Assembly: GCA_945898205.1 (NCBI GenBank)
Contig: CAMDHO010000003.1
Coordinates: 17,863-81,862, forward strand
DNA length: 64,000 nt
Origin: Chlamydia trachomatis
GTDB lineage: Bacteria > Chlamydiota > Chlamydiia > Chlamydiales > Rhabdochlamydiaceae
Direction: 5' to 3'
In this document: one piece after another, positions 25,397-34,309 of the stretch
Layout of the letters: the number at the start of each line of letters is the position of its first letter
Numbering within the stretch: the first letter of the stretch is position 1
Notes under the pieces: model-generated
Database searches by the model: none
The model's input: the letters and a program-made list of their open reading frames with translations, nothing else
What the model was told of the DNA's origin: nothing
Translations under genes and position numbers: made by a program

Positions 25397-28300
25397 ATGA
25401 AAAAGAGTTTTTTATTTTTAGCGTTTTTTGGTTTGTTCAGTGTTGCTGTCTTAGCGAGAGATGCTTTGTTGACTAAAGGAATAGAGGTCTATATCTCTCG
25501 TAAGATGGCATCTCAAGGGTGGAATTTCGAAGACATTCAAAGAGAAAAAAACACATTAAAAATTAAAAATATCAGCTATCAAAACCCTTCAGGAAAAATT
25601 TTAATAGAGCAAGCAGATTCATCCTTTCATCTGTCGCTGTTTCCTTTGCAGTTACAACCTACAGTTTCAGTTTCGCATCTTTCGGTAGAGGTAACTCCCA
25701 ATCAATCATCAGATGATCTTTTTATAGGACTACTATGTTATTTGGAAGATTCTAGATTGGATCTTAAACTATCGATTGATGAAGGCCGCGTGAGCGGAGT
25801 TTTAGAAGAGCCTTTTATATTTTCTTTTAAGTCAGGTTTTGAAAAGAGAGATCTTGGGACTTTATCAATCCAAAACTCAGAAAAAAATGTCTTCTTATCT
25901 ACTCACTTAAAGTGGGAAGGGGAGGCGTTGATTTCTCAAGTGCTAATTGAGAAAGGCAAGACATCAGATTTGATGGCTTTGACTTCTTTTATGCAAAATA
26001 AGGAGTTTAAAGGATGGAATCAGGGACAGGGAGAAATATCGGCATCCATTAAGAGTAGATTCCATCCAAAGAAAGGGTTGGAAGAGATGGACGGGATTAT
26101 TGATTTAAAGGAGATATCTTTTTCTCACCCTATATTAGGAATTCATTTACTATCACAGTCCTTGAAAGGGACTCTCTTTTTTTCTTCAGAGGGAGAGAAA
26201 GATGAGAATCTTTCTTTTTGGCGGAAAGCAGAACTTTTTTTAACATTTGAAAATACAAGCTTAAGCATAGACCAAAAAGAAATGCAGTTAGGGGTAAAAG
26301 AAGTGCTGGGTGAACTTCGAATTACGCCAAAAGAGGATCCTTACTTAAAACTAGGTGGGAAAATTTTATCTGAAAATTTGTTGATTCCTTTTGAAATTGA
26401 AGGAAAGGGTCAGCTTTCAGAAAAAGGTAATTATTGGCTGCAAACGCAGGCTGACTTTTTTCTAGCTAAAAGATCCTCTCATATAGAGGTTTTATTTTCG
26501 TGTAATGAAAATAAAGAAACTAGTCTGCAACTAGAGTGTGCAAATTTTTCAAAAGAAGTGTTCAATATACTTCAATTGGCATTTCCTCTTTTCGAAATAC
26601 CTAAGTGTCATATGCAATCTGGAGAGTTTGGAGGCAAATTTGTGGGCTCTTTTGAAAAGGGAGTCCCTAAAATTTTAACATTTTCAGAATGTAATTTTGA
26701 AGGATTTGATTTTGCTTTTCCTTCTAAAAATCTATTAATGAAATCTCAAAATATTTCTTTTTCAGGAGTCTTAGAAAAAACTAAGCAAGGTTTTTTAGAG
26801 ATGAATTCTTTAGAAGCGGAGATTCGGAAATTAGATCTGTCATTTGAAAATAAAGAAATCTGTCAGTCATTGTCTGCCAAACTAGGTGTGCATTTAGGTG
26901 AGTTTACACCATCTTCTTATGTAGAAGGGTATCATCAAAAGATTTGGGGAAGTGTTCAAGTTTTAGATCCGATGTCTAAAGATCTTTTTCATATAGAATG
27001 CAAAGCTTTTGCTAGCAATTTAATAGAAAAAATCAGTAATAAGCCGGTAGCTCAATCTCAAGCAAGTCCTATTTTCTTGGCTTTAGACATCTCAAGTCAA
27101 GAAAAGAAATCCTTTGGATCCGCTCTAGTTCGGTTTACTTCTCCTTCTGGCTTAGAAGAAGATATAGAGCTTCAACTCTCTTTAGATCGGACTATTAGCC
27201 GTAATGTTAGAGATCTTTTTTCTGGTTGGGACCTCTCTTCTTATCAAGGTTTTTTTAAAACAGATCGACTTTCCTTGGAAACGGGCCGGTCTTGGGTTCG
27301 TCCTTGGATAGGGGCTCTAGTCTTAGATGGCTTTTTAAAGGGGACAGGACAGTTTAACGGAACAGGATTCTCCTTCGACATTTCTAAAGCAACATTTAGC
27401 CTGTTAGAGGGCCCATGGGATCTAAAAGCTGAACTAGGAGCTGATGAGAAAGCCGTCCATGTAGCCTATGAGTATAAAGAAGGTCTTTGGAAAGGAACTA
27501 TTCCTGTAGATTTCCTTCAATTGAAAAATAGTCAACTTAAGATTGAAGCAGATGTCCAAGATAGTCTCTTTTTCTTTGAAGGTGACAAGCTTTGGACAGA
27601 TCATTTTCAAGCAAATACATTAGGATCAAAATTTTTAGGAAAGTTGATTATGGATGGATCTGGAGTCCAAATTACATCAAAATCATTTGGAGGGACTCTT
27701 CGATCTTTAAATTCTTTAATGGCTCAGTATGTCCCACAGTTTTCTTATGAGCCTATTGAAGGGATGTTTTTTATAGAAGAGAGTGGTTGTTTAGTAAAGG
27801 GTAAGAATTTGGGGGGGCAATGGTCTTGGGATTGGAAAGCGGCTGTGAATTTAAAAGAACTTGCTTATGATTTTGGTAAGATGGGTAGGGTTTATCAAGG
27901 AAGTGTTAGTTTAGAGGGGAATGCTGCAGGAAGTTTTAAGTTTAAAGGCCTTCAAGGAATTTACTCTTTAGCTAAGGAGAGTTGTCCTTTTGCGTTAAGT
28001 GATATTCATTGGGATTCTCATTCAACGACGCCTATAGATTTTTCTTTCTTAGCAAAAGATGGAAAGCGCGAGTGGGTATATTTACAGGGGAAGGCAGAAA
28101 AGCAATCGAGCGGAGTGGTTGTTTCTTTATCTCCGTATTCTCATCTGCTAGGTCTTGTAATGGAAGTATCTCCTTTTATGATTAATTCTAATTTAGCAAT
28201 CTCCCCTATCCAAATTTCGTCTCTCATAAAACTAGAACAGATGACTTCTTACTTAACCATGTGGAAAGAGATGGGTCTATCAAATATGAACCCTTCTTTA

Positions 28301-30256
28301 TCAGATGCCTATCGAGGAACCCTTCATTTACAGGCTCGATATGACGTGCAAAAATCTTCTTGGAAAACATCGTTCCAAAGTTCTGAGATTTCCTATTTAC
28401 AAAAAACATTAGGTAAAGCATCCGGGGTTATTACAGGAGAAGGAAGGGCTCTGAAAATTGAGTCTTTTCAAGTTGGTCCATGGAGCCTTAAGGGTTCTAT
28501 TGATGCGCTGGCTACAGAGTGGACTAGTCCTTCTTTGTTAATGGAATGGCCTGAGGGGAAATGTCTTATAAAGGGGAAATATACACCTTCTTCTGGAAGA
28601 TTGCAAATTCCTGATTTTTCTGCTGCTTTAATGTTTGAAAAAACAGGGAATGTTCAACTGCAAGGAAGTTATGAGGGGATCTATAAGCTAGAGAGTTCTT
28701 CTTTACAGGGAAAGGGAGTGGCCCGTGTAACAGCTGCATTGCCAGCTTCTTTTGATATGGGAATTAATTCTGTAAAAGATGTTGCTTTTGTTTTTGATTC
28801 TAAAAAAGGAGTTCAAATAGAGAAAACTCAATGGGACCTTACAACACTTAGCTCAAATAGCTCAAATAAGAAAAAGATTGGAAAAGTTACAGCAAAAACA
28901 ATGACTTACTTGATGGAAGAAAAAAGACTAGCGGTTCAATCCTATTCTTTAAATTTGCCGAAAGAGTCTTATAAACTATTGCAAAGTTTGGCTGCATTTT
29001 CTGAACTATTGAAAACAGTTCAAATAGACCAAGAAATTGATATCCAAGGAGATCTTGATTTTTCTGTTCAGCATAGAAAAATCTCAGGAAACGTGAGAAA
29101 TGGAATCTATACCATTCAAGGAGTTCCTCTTGATGTAAAGCAAATGAAGTTTTTATATGAGCAAGATGATTTTTATGTTTCTTGTCAAACAAAGTGCCAA
29201 GAAGAACCCTTGTTAGTTCAATTACAAATGAAATTCGGTAAATCTTCTTCAGCATGTCTTTTAGTTAAGGATCACCCAGAAAAAAAGGGGGTGGCTATTC
29301 AATTAAAAAAGTCACTTAAAGAAGGGTGGGTTTGCGAAACCGTTCAAGGGTCTTTAAAAGGAATTACTCTTCAAGTTAAAAAAGAGTCGGAGAAAAATAT
29401 ATATGACCTTCAAATTAAAGCAGACTTGTCTCAAGTTCAAACGCTCTTGCCTAAAGAGTTGTCTGCAAACATGAAGAAATGGGGATTAGGTCAAGGCTAT
29501 GCTTTTCAAGGGGTTTTGACGTTAGATTCTGATAGGCCTTTTCATATCCACTCTCTAAAGGGAGATCTATCGGGAGAAGGTTTTGGGTTTTTAGGTAAAA
29601 CGCTTGATTTGTTCAGTGCTAAGCTAGATTTTTCGGCAGATAGGGGACGCATTCACAGCCTTAAGCTAGAAGACGACCTTGCAAATCTTTCGATTAAGAC
29701 AATAGATTTAGTGTTTAATTCTAAAATACAATCATGGGATATTATATCTCCGCTAGTCTATGTCAAGGACTTTGCTCCTTCTTTATTATTAAAAGGGAGT
29801 AAGGAGAGAGGTGTGGAGATCAATAATTTAAGTATTTACGATCTTAAAGGGTCTTTAAATAGTTTAGAGAGTTTTGAGGCTAAAGGGGCTCTTTACTTTT
29901 CATCAAAAGCAAAAAAAGAATTTTCCTTTTGGGACGTTCCTCTAGGGATGATGAAAGATTGGGGACTAGATCCAGGCTTATTGACACCGGTGACAGGAGA
30001 AGCGGATTTTACGTTGTGTAGAGGATCTTTCTATTTTACGGCATTGCGCAATGTTTATAGTGATGGCAAACGCTCTCAGTTTTATTTAGTAGAAGCGGCT
30101 GATGAAGCCTATCTTTCTTTAGATGGAACTTGGCATGTTGACCTCTCTATGAAGCAAAATGTGGTATGGAAGGTAACGGAGGATCTTGTATTATCAATTC
30201 GAGGAACTGTTGAAAGTCCAAAATATAGTTTTAAGTCGAATAAAAAAAATCGCTAG
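25397..30256 (+). CDS. Giant AsmA/TamB-like protein
   Basis: A 1619-residue protein with an N-terminal hydrophobic signal/anchor (SFLFLAFFGLFSVAVLA, about 4-20) and then a very long, beta-rich, repetitive body with many short amphipathic strands and no catalytic motif. The start (LTKGIEVYISRKMASQGWNF, then LKIKNISYQNPSGKI) resembles the beginning of AsmA/YhdP/TamB-type proteins, which form hydrophobic grooves that carry phospholipids between inner and outer membranes. Length is in the range of TamB and YhdP. Such a role fits the outer-membrane needs of a chlamydia. Ribosome binding site is weak; ATG 25397 is supported by the clear signal. Confidence 0.6.
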   Translation: MKKSFLFLAFFGLFSVAVLARDALLTKGIEVYISRKMASQGWNFEDIQREKNTLKIKNISYQNPSGKILIEQADSSFHLSLFPLQLQPTVSVSHLSVEVTPNQSSDDLFIGLLCYLEDSRLDLKLSIDEGRVSGVLEEPFIFSFKSGFEKRDLGTLSIQNSEKNVFLSTHLKWEGEALISQVLIEKGKTSDLMALTSFMQNKEFKGWNQGQGEISASIKSRFHPKKGLEEMDGIIDLKEISFSHPILGIHLLSQSLKGTLFFSSEGEKDENLSFWRKAELFLTFENTSLSIDQKEMQLGVKEVLGELRITPKEDPYLKLGGKILSENLLIPFEIEGKGQLSEKGNYWLQTQADFFLAKRSSHIEVLFSCNENKETSLQLECANFSKEVFNILQLAFPLFEIPKCHMQSGEFGGKFVGSFEKGVPKILTFSECNFEGFDFAFPSKNLLMKSQNISFSGVLEKTKQGFLEMNSLEAEIRKLDLSFENKEICQSLSAKLGVHLGEFTPSSYVEGYHQKIWGSVQVLDPMSKDLFHIECKAFASNLIEKISNKPVAQSQASPIFLALDISSQEKKSFGSALVRFTSPSGLEEDIELQLSLDRTISRNVRDLFSGWDLSSYQGFFKTDRLSLETGRSWVRPWIGALVLDGFLKGTGQFNGTGFSFDISKATFSLLEGPWDLKAELGADEKAVHVAYEYKEGLWKGTIPVDFLQLKNSQLKIEADVQDSLFFFEGDKLWTDHFQANTLGSKFLGKLIMDGSGVQITSKSFGGTLRSLNSLMAQYVPQFSYEPIEGMFFIEESGCLVKGKNLGGQWSWDWKAAVNLKELAYDFGKMGRVYQGSVSLEGNAAGSFKFKGLQGIYSLAKESCPFALSDIHWDSHSTTPIDFSFLAKDGKREWVYLQGKAEKQSSGVVVSLSPYSHLLGLVMEVSPFMINSNLAISPIQISSLIKLEQMTSYLTMWKEMGLSNMNPSLSDAYRGTLHLQARYDVQKSSWKTSFQSSEISYLQKTLGKASGVITGEGRALKIESFQVGPWSLKGSIDALATEWTSPSLLMEWPEGKCLIKGKYTPSSGRLQIPDFSAALMFEKTGNVQLQGSYEGIYKLESSSLQGKGVARVTAALPASFDMGINSVKDVAFVFDSKKGVQIEKTQWDLTTLSSNSSNKKKIGKVTAKTMTYLMEEKRLAVQSYSLNLPKESYKLLQSLAAFSELLKTVQIDQEIDIQGDLDFSVQHRKISGNVRNGIYTIQGVPLDVKQMKFLYEQDDFYVSCQTKCQEEPLLVQLQMKFGKSSSACLLVKDHPEKKGVAIQLKKSLKEGWVCETVQGSLKGITLQVKKESEKNIYDLQIKADLSQVQTLLPKELSANMKKWGLGQGYAFQGVLTLDSDRPFHIHSLKGDLSGEGFGFLGKTLDLFSAKLDFSADRGRIHSLKLEDDLANLSIKTIDLVFNSKIQSWDIISPLVYVKDFAPSLLLKGSKERGVEINNLSIYDLKGSLNSLESFEAKGALYFSSKAKKEFSFWDVPLGMMKDWGLDPGLLTPVTGEADFTLCRGSFYFTALRNVYSDGKRSQFYLVEAADEAYLSLDGTWHVDLSMKQNVVWKVTEDLVLSIRGTVESPKYSFKSNKKNR

Positions 30257-30791
30257 TGAGTGTAAAAAAGAGCTGATTCATTTTATTTTTCCAGCATATT
30301 GTATGCACTGCCAGGAAATAGAAATAGAGTCTTCGCAGCTTTTTTGTATATCTTGCAAAGAGTGGATTCAGCGCTTTCCTCTGGACGAGTGTCTTCCTTT
30401 TAAGGCTGTAGCTGTAGAACGAGAAGGGATAGCTCTTTCTTTACTAAGAGCTAGTAAAGAATCGTCTTATCCAGAAGTTATTTCTACGATGGCAGCTTTG
30501 ATGGCTTTTCAAATAATAGACTTAAAATGGCCTTTACCAGAAATCATAATAGCATCGCCTAAAGAGCCTGTAAATATCTTACTAGCCCTAGAGCTGTCTC
30601 GTTTTTTTAAGGCCCCCGTCAAAAATTGCCTTAAGTCAGAGCTTGAGTGGAAAAGGCCTGAAATTTGTTCAGATCAGATTGTGTTTTTAGTAGATCTTAT
30701 CTTACCATTTTCAAGTTCTTGGGAAATCTTAGAAGAAGCAGCCCCTTTACAAATCTTTCAGATCGGTTTTTGTAAGGCAGAGGCTTTTTAA
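30210..30791 (+). CDS. ComF-like protein with zinc ribbon and degenerate phosphoribosyltransferase part
   Basis: HFIFPAYCMHCQEIE and FCISCKEW form a four-Cys zinc ribbon near the N-terminus, as in ComF (the DNA-uptake-associated PRTase-like protein). The usual PRTase loop with acidic pair and GxGxxT is not clear: VFLVDLILPFSSSWEILEEA stands where VLLVDDVxTTG is expected, so the active site seems to be lost. It is about 193 residues from TTG 30210 (GAGG five bases upstream); an earlier TTG at 30186 is also possible. It overlaps the end of the AsmA-like gene by 47 bases. Confidence 0.6.
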   Translation: MKVQNIVLSRIKKIASECKKELIHFIFPAYCMHCQEIEIESSQLFCISCKEWIQRFPLDECLPFKAVAVEREGIALSLLRASKESSYPEVISTMAALMAFQIIDLKWPLPEIIIASPKEPVNILLALELSRFFKAPVKNCLKSELEWKRPEICSDQIVFLVDLILPFSSSWEILEEAAPLQIFQIGFCKAEAF

Positions 30792-30832
30792 AATTTGAGC
30801 CCCTGCTTAGAATTGACTGATAATCCTTTGCC

Positions 30833-31108
30833 TTAGAACCAAAGAGGTTTTTCGGGGGCTGCTGCTGGTGCTTCTGCGGCTGGTGCTTCCCCTCCGGCCG
30901 GTGCTGCTGTTGCAGGTGCTGCTGTTGCTGGTGCTGCGGTGCCATCTTGTGCTCGTATTTGAGATTGATTTGGAGCTGGATTTTTTGGAATGGGGCGAGA
31001 CTTAGGTTGAGGTGAAAATCCATAGCCTTTCTCAGGGACTGAATATCCGGCGGTAGTTAAAATAGACCCTAATAATACTGTTGAGATTAAATATTTTAAG
31101 TTTTTCAT
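30833..31108 (-). CDS. Small secreted Pro/Ala-rich protein
   Basis: Ninety-one residues from ATG 31108, chosen because GGAGAG stands eight bases before it. A signal peptide (MKNLKYLISTVLLGSILTT, cleavage after about AGYS) is followed by a Pro/Lys-rich part and an Ala/Pro/Thr-rich tail built of repeats of the type APATA and GEAPAAEAPAAAP. The repeat DNA is GC-rich compared with its surroundings. I do not know the function. Its signal peptide is clearly related to that of the next gene. Confidence 0.6.
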   Translation of the reverse strand: MKNLKYLISTVLLGSILTTAGYSVPEKGYGFSPQPKSRPIPKNPAPNQSQIRAQDGTAAPATAAPATAAPAGGEAPAAEAPAAAPEKPLWF

Positions 31109-31319
31109 GATAGACTCTCCAATTAATTCATTCATAATATTAAAATATATTAAATCTGTTTCATTGTAAATGTTTTTTATTTAATTTTTGTTGGTTGTAA
31201 GTATAGTGCTTTGCAAAAAAAAGGAGGTTAGCTTTGTGTTTTTTAAAAAGATTTAAAAACGCTATAACAAAAATTGTTTTATCTGATTTATAGTAAGTGT
31301 ATTATGTGTAATTTTATAT

Positions 31320-31565
31320 TTAGTCGATATGAAACATAGGTTCTGTCTTTTTAACAGAGACTTTATCTTTGCTTAGATCTTTCTTTTTTGGTTCTTGTTC
31401 TTGAGCTGTCTTAACAGAAATACTATTTGGTTTAGTAGAAGTTGGTTTAGTAGAAGTTGTTTTAGGAGTTTGTTTATGCAATGGGAAAATAGGAACAGCA
31501 TGCCCGTTTATAGTTGAAATGGAGGCGAGTAGTATTGTTGAGATTATAACATTTAAAGTTTTCAT
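31320..31565 (-). CDS. Small secreted Thr/Lys-rich protein, paralog of the previous gene
   Basis: Eighty-one residues. The signal peptide (MKTLNVIISTILLASISTIN, then GHAVP) matches MKNLKYLISTVLLGSILTTAGYSVP of the neighbour in length and most positions. The mature part is low-complexity: TSTKPTSTKPNS, then a Lys/Glu-rich end. An upstream AAGGATTAATC gives a fair ribosome binding site. Probably periplasmic or surface; function unknown. Confidence 0.6.
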   Translation of the reverse strand: MKTLNVIISTILLASISTINGHAVPIFPLHKQTPKTTSTKPTSTKPNSISVKTAQEQEPKKKDLSKDKVSVKKTEPMFHID

Positions 31566-31760
31566 GATTAATCCTTAATTTAGTCGCGTTAGTATGTTAT
31601 TAAATTAAGTGTAATTGCTTTTCTTGTCAATTTTTATAACTTTTTTTAAATGCCTTATTCTCCTAATGGGGTGAGATTGGGGGGCTTGAGACAGTAATGA
31701 TGCGTTTATTTTGTGAATCGGCAAATTTCCATAAAAATGAGGAAGAGGGATTTTCGTGTA

Positions 31761-33104
31761 TTAAGCCTCTAAGTTTCTTTTTGCCATGTCAATTTGTCTT
31801 CGAAGCATGTCGTCTTGAGCGACTTGTCCTGAGATTTTTTTCCAAGCATGGAGGAGTGTAGAGTGGGTTTTTCCTCCAAATCCAGCAGAGAGCTTCATTA
31901 GAGATTCGTTAATAAGCTCTTTGGCAAGATACATGGCTACTTGTCTTGGGAAAGCAACGCATTTTGTTCTAGAGTCACTTTTTAAGTCGCTGACTTTTAC
32001 TTCAAAAATAAGAGACACGCTTTTTAAGATGTTTTCAACAGATACTTTTTTAGAAGGAGCTAGTTGAAAAAGCTCGCTAAGGCTTCTTTCTACGGTTTCT
32101 TCGGTAATGTCAAGTCCTAGCATTTTGCAGTAGGCGCTAAGGCGATTAATCGCTCCTTCTAGCTGTCTTACATTATTGTAAATGTGTTCAGCTATAAAGA
32201 AGGCTATTTTTTGGGGGAGTCGGATCCCTTTTTGCTCTGCTTTATATTGTAAAATAGCGACGCGCGTTTCTAAATCAGGAATGCCAACATTAGCAACAAG
32301 GCCCCATTCCATGCGAGCGGTAAGCCTTTCTGAAAGGTTGAGTTGGCCGGGTGGTTTATCGCTTGTAATGATAATTTGCTTGTTTTGATGAATTAGCGAT
32401 TCAAATGTATTACAAAATTCCTCTTCAAAGTTGATGCGGTTTTGTAGAAATTGAATGTCATCAACTAAAAGAACATCCAAAGAGCGGTAAAAACGTTTCA
32501 TCTTGTCAAGAGTCTTCTCTCGTAAGTTAGTGATCAAGTCATTAATAAATCCTTCTGTGGTTATGCAGTGGATTTTCATTTTAGGATGATTTTCTTTGAT
32601 AAAATGACCGATGGCATGGAGAAGGTGTGTTTTGCCAAGCCCGACGCCGCCGTGAATGAATAAGGGGTTATATGACTTGCCAGGGCGCATTGCAACACCT
32701 AATGCGGCGGACTTGACAAATTGATTAGAGGGACCTTCAATAAAGGTTTCAAATTTATAAAGAGAGTTAAGTTGAAAGGAATCTTTCATGGGGTTTTGAG
32801 AAGGAGTCGGTTCTGGTTTTTCTTGAGAGGTCTCTTGTTTTTTTGCCCGTACTTCTGTAATGACAAACTCAATAGAGGGGGCGCCAGCTTTATTCAAAGG
32901 GAGAAAAAGAGCTAACTCTTGCATGTAATTGTCTAGAAGATATTCTTGAACAAATATATTAGGAACTTCTAATATAATACGGTCAGGATGTGTTGCTATT
33001 TTTTGAATAGGGGCAATCCAATTAGCAAATTCGACAGAAGAACAGCGCTCTCCAATGCAATCTAAAAAAAGAGTCCAAACGTCTTGTGATTGACTGGTAA
33101 GCAT
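31761..33104 (-). CDS. dnaA: Chromosomal replication initiator DnaA
   Basis: A 447-residue protein with all four DnaA domains: N-terminal helicase-loading part, short linker (about 85-115), AAA+ domain with Walker [17 protein letters not shown] and Walker [13 protein letters not shown], and the C-terminal DNA-binding domain with [21 protein letters not shown]. Most chlamydiae carry two dnaA genes; this one lies beside the CT273/CT274-like genes and rsmH and so corresponds to C. trachomatis dnaA_2 by position. Its promoter carries two DnaA-box-like sites. Confidence 0.97.
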   Translation of the reverse strand: MLTSQSQDVWTLFLDCIGERCSSVEFANWIAPIQKIATHPDRIILEVPNIFVQEYLLDNYMQELALFLPLNKAGAPSIEFVITEVRAKKQETSQEKPEPTPSQNPMKDSFQLNSLYKFETFIEGPSNQFVKSAALGVAMRPGKSYNPLFIHGGVGLGKTHLLHAIGHFIKENHPKMKIHCITTEGFINDLITNLREKTLDKMKRFYRSLDVLLVDDIQFLQNRINFEEEFCNTFESLIHQNKQIIITSDKPPGQLNLSERLTARMEWGLVANVGIPDLETRVAILQYKAEQKGIRLPQKIAFFIAEHIYNNVRQLEGAINRLSAYCKMLGLDITEETVERSLSELFQLAPSKKVSVENILKSVSLIFEVKVSDLKSDSRTKCVAFPRQVAMYLAKELINESLMKLSAGFGGKTHSTLLHAWKKISGQVAQDDMLRRQIDMAKRNLEA

Positions 33105-33140
33105 AGATATGATCTGTCCTATTTATTTACGGAGATTATC

Positions 33141-33159
33141 TGTGAACAAATTTTCCACA
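33141..33159. promoter_or_regulatory. Pair of DnaA-box-like sites upstream of dnaA
   Basis: TTTTCCACA (33151-33159) fits TTWTNCACA; the adjacent TGTGAACAA (33141-33149) is its inverse form with one mismatch (TTGTTCACA). Head-to-head placement 37-55 bases before the dnaA start suggests autoregulation. There is no cluster large enough to call an origin. Confidence 0.45.
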
Positions 33160-33236
33160 GCAGCATCTAGCGCATATTATATTACGTCAAGTTACCATTC
33201 GATCTGAAAGCATGCAACAAAAATGATGCGGCTGTT

Positions 33237-33632
33237 TTATGAATAAGCGAGGATAAGAGCCGAAGCTTGGTTTGCAATTTTTTGTTCAGGATTTGCTTCC
33301 AAGGCTTTAGCTTGTAGGAGGGCTTGTTTTTTATAGCCTAAGGCAAAAAGAACTTTAGATCGATTTAAAAGAGTCGGGCCGTGATGAGGGTCCGCTTTTA
33401 CAGCTTTTTCTAAATAGTTAAGAGCCGCAAGGTGATTACCTTTTTGTAGATAGAGAGCTCCAAGAGTTTGAAGGTCATAAGTGGTATTAGCAGAAAGGAT
33501 GACAAGTGCTTCAAAAAAGCTTGTCGCTAAGTCATAGTGACCTTGTTTAAGATAGGAAAATCCTACAAATCTAATGTCTTCTAATTCTTCTAGATTCCAC
33601 CCTAATACTTCTAACCAATTGATGTAGCTCAT
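33237..33632 (-). CDS. TPR protein resembling SycD/LcrH-type secretion chaperones (CT274-like)
   Basis: A 131-residue protein from ATG 33632; the longer frame starting at 33686 would overlap the upstream gene by 49 bases. Three TPR units cover most of it (DIRFVGFSYLKQGHYDLATSFF, in part; LQTLGALYLQKGNHLAALNY; TLLNRSKVLFALGYKKQAL). Size and three-TPR architecture resemble the class II chaperones of type III secretion. The gene next to dnaA_2 in C. trachomatis (CT274) is also a TPR protein. Five bases separate it from the upstream gene. Confidence 0.75.
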   Translation of the reverse strand: MSYINWLEVLGWNLEELEDIRFVGFSYLKQGHYDLATSFFEALVILSANTTYDLQTLGALYLQKGNHLAALNYLEKAVKADPHHGPTLLNRSKVLFALGYKKQALLQAKALEANPEQKIANQASALILAYS

Positions 33633-33637
33633 GTCTT

Positions 33638-34156
33638 TTATCCCTTTTGATATTGCATACGTCTTGCTATTATATCTGTCATGCACTTGTCTAACATAAT
33701 GAGGTTTTTAAGCAGTTGAGCTAAGATTTTTTGTTCTTGTTCTTGCTCTTCTTTTTGTTGCTCAGGTTCCCAGTCGGATTCTTCTTTTTTATTGCGATCT
33801 TTTTTTTCTTCGCCTTGTTTTTTTGCTTTTTCTTGAAGATGAGCTAGGATTTTTTTTTCTTGATTTTCTGTTTTATCTAGAGGTCCTAAAGAGGGGATTA
33901 TTTGATAGGTAAACAGTCTTTTTCTTTGATCGTTATAATTATTGGGCATGCAAAATTGTGCCCAAGGAGAATTTCTTTTACCTGTGTCAAACAGCAGATC
34001 AAATTCTGAAGAAAAAGAAGGTTCTGTTACATCTATTTCAGCTTGCTTTGGAATAACACGAGATTCCTTAAGAATCTTGTGATCGAATTCTTTTTGATCG
34101 GTTGCATATCTAGTGGATGCATCAATTCCTAGATTATCTATTGTGCGAGGTGCCAT
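33638..34156 (-). CDS. Conserved chlamydial hypothetical protein (CT273-like position)
   Basis: A 172-residue soluble protein. The N-terminal two thirds contain no motif known to me; residues about 100-150 are a highly charged Lys/Glu/Gln stretch, likely a coiled coil (QEKAKKQGEEKKDRNKKEE), ending in a short helix. It is in an operon with the TPR protein, which could be its chaperone; in that case it would be a type III secretion substrate. That is inference from order alone. ATG follows AAGGAGAG. Confidence 0.6.
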   Translation of the reverse strand: MAPRTIDNLGIDASTRYATDQKEFDHKILKESRVIPKQAEIDVTEPSFSSEFDLLFDTGKRNSPWAQFCMPNNYNDQRKRLFTYQIIPSLGPLDKTENQEKKILAHLQEKAKKQGEEKKDRNKKEESDWEPEQQKEEQEQEQKILAQLLKNLIMLDKCMTDIIARRMQYQKG

Positions 34157-34309
34157 CTTCTCTCCTTAATAAGAATCTTAACTTTTATTTGCCATGCAGA
34201 TTAATATTAAATCAATAGTTTTAGTTTGTTTTCTTATTAAATCTAAAAAGGCCTTGATCTTTTTCTCTTGCAATATTGCTTTAGAGGCAACATACTGTAA
34301 GGAAACTAA

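Noticed and set aside
28887..29255. 122-codon minus-strand frame inside the AsmA-like gene
   Set aside because: Antisense shadow of a long continuous gene.
33105..33236. Replication origin at dnaA
   Set aside because: Only two DnaA-like boxes and no unwinding element; better explained as autoregulation.
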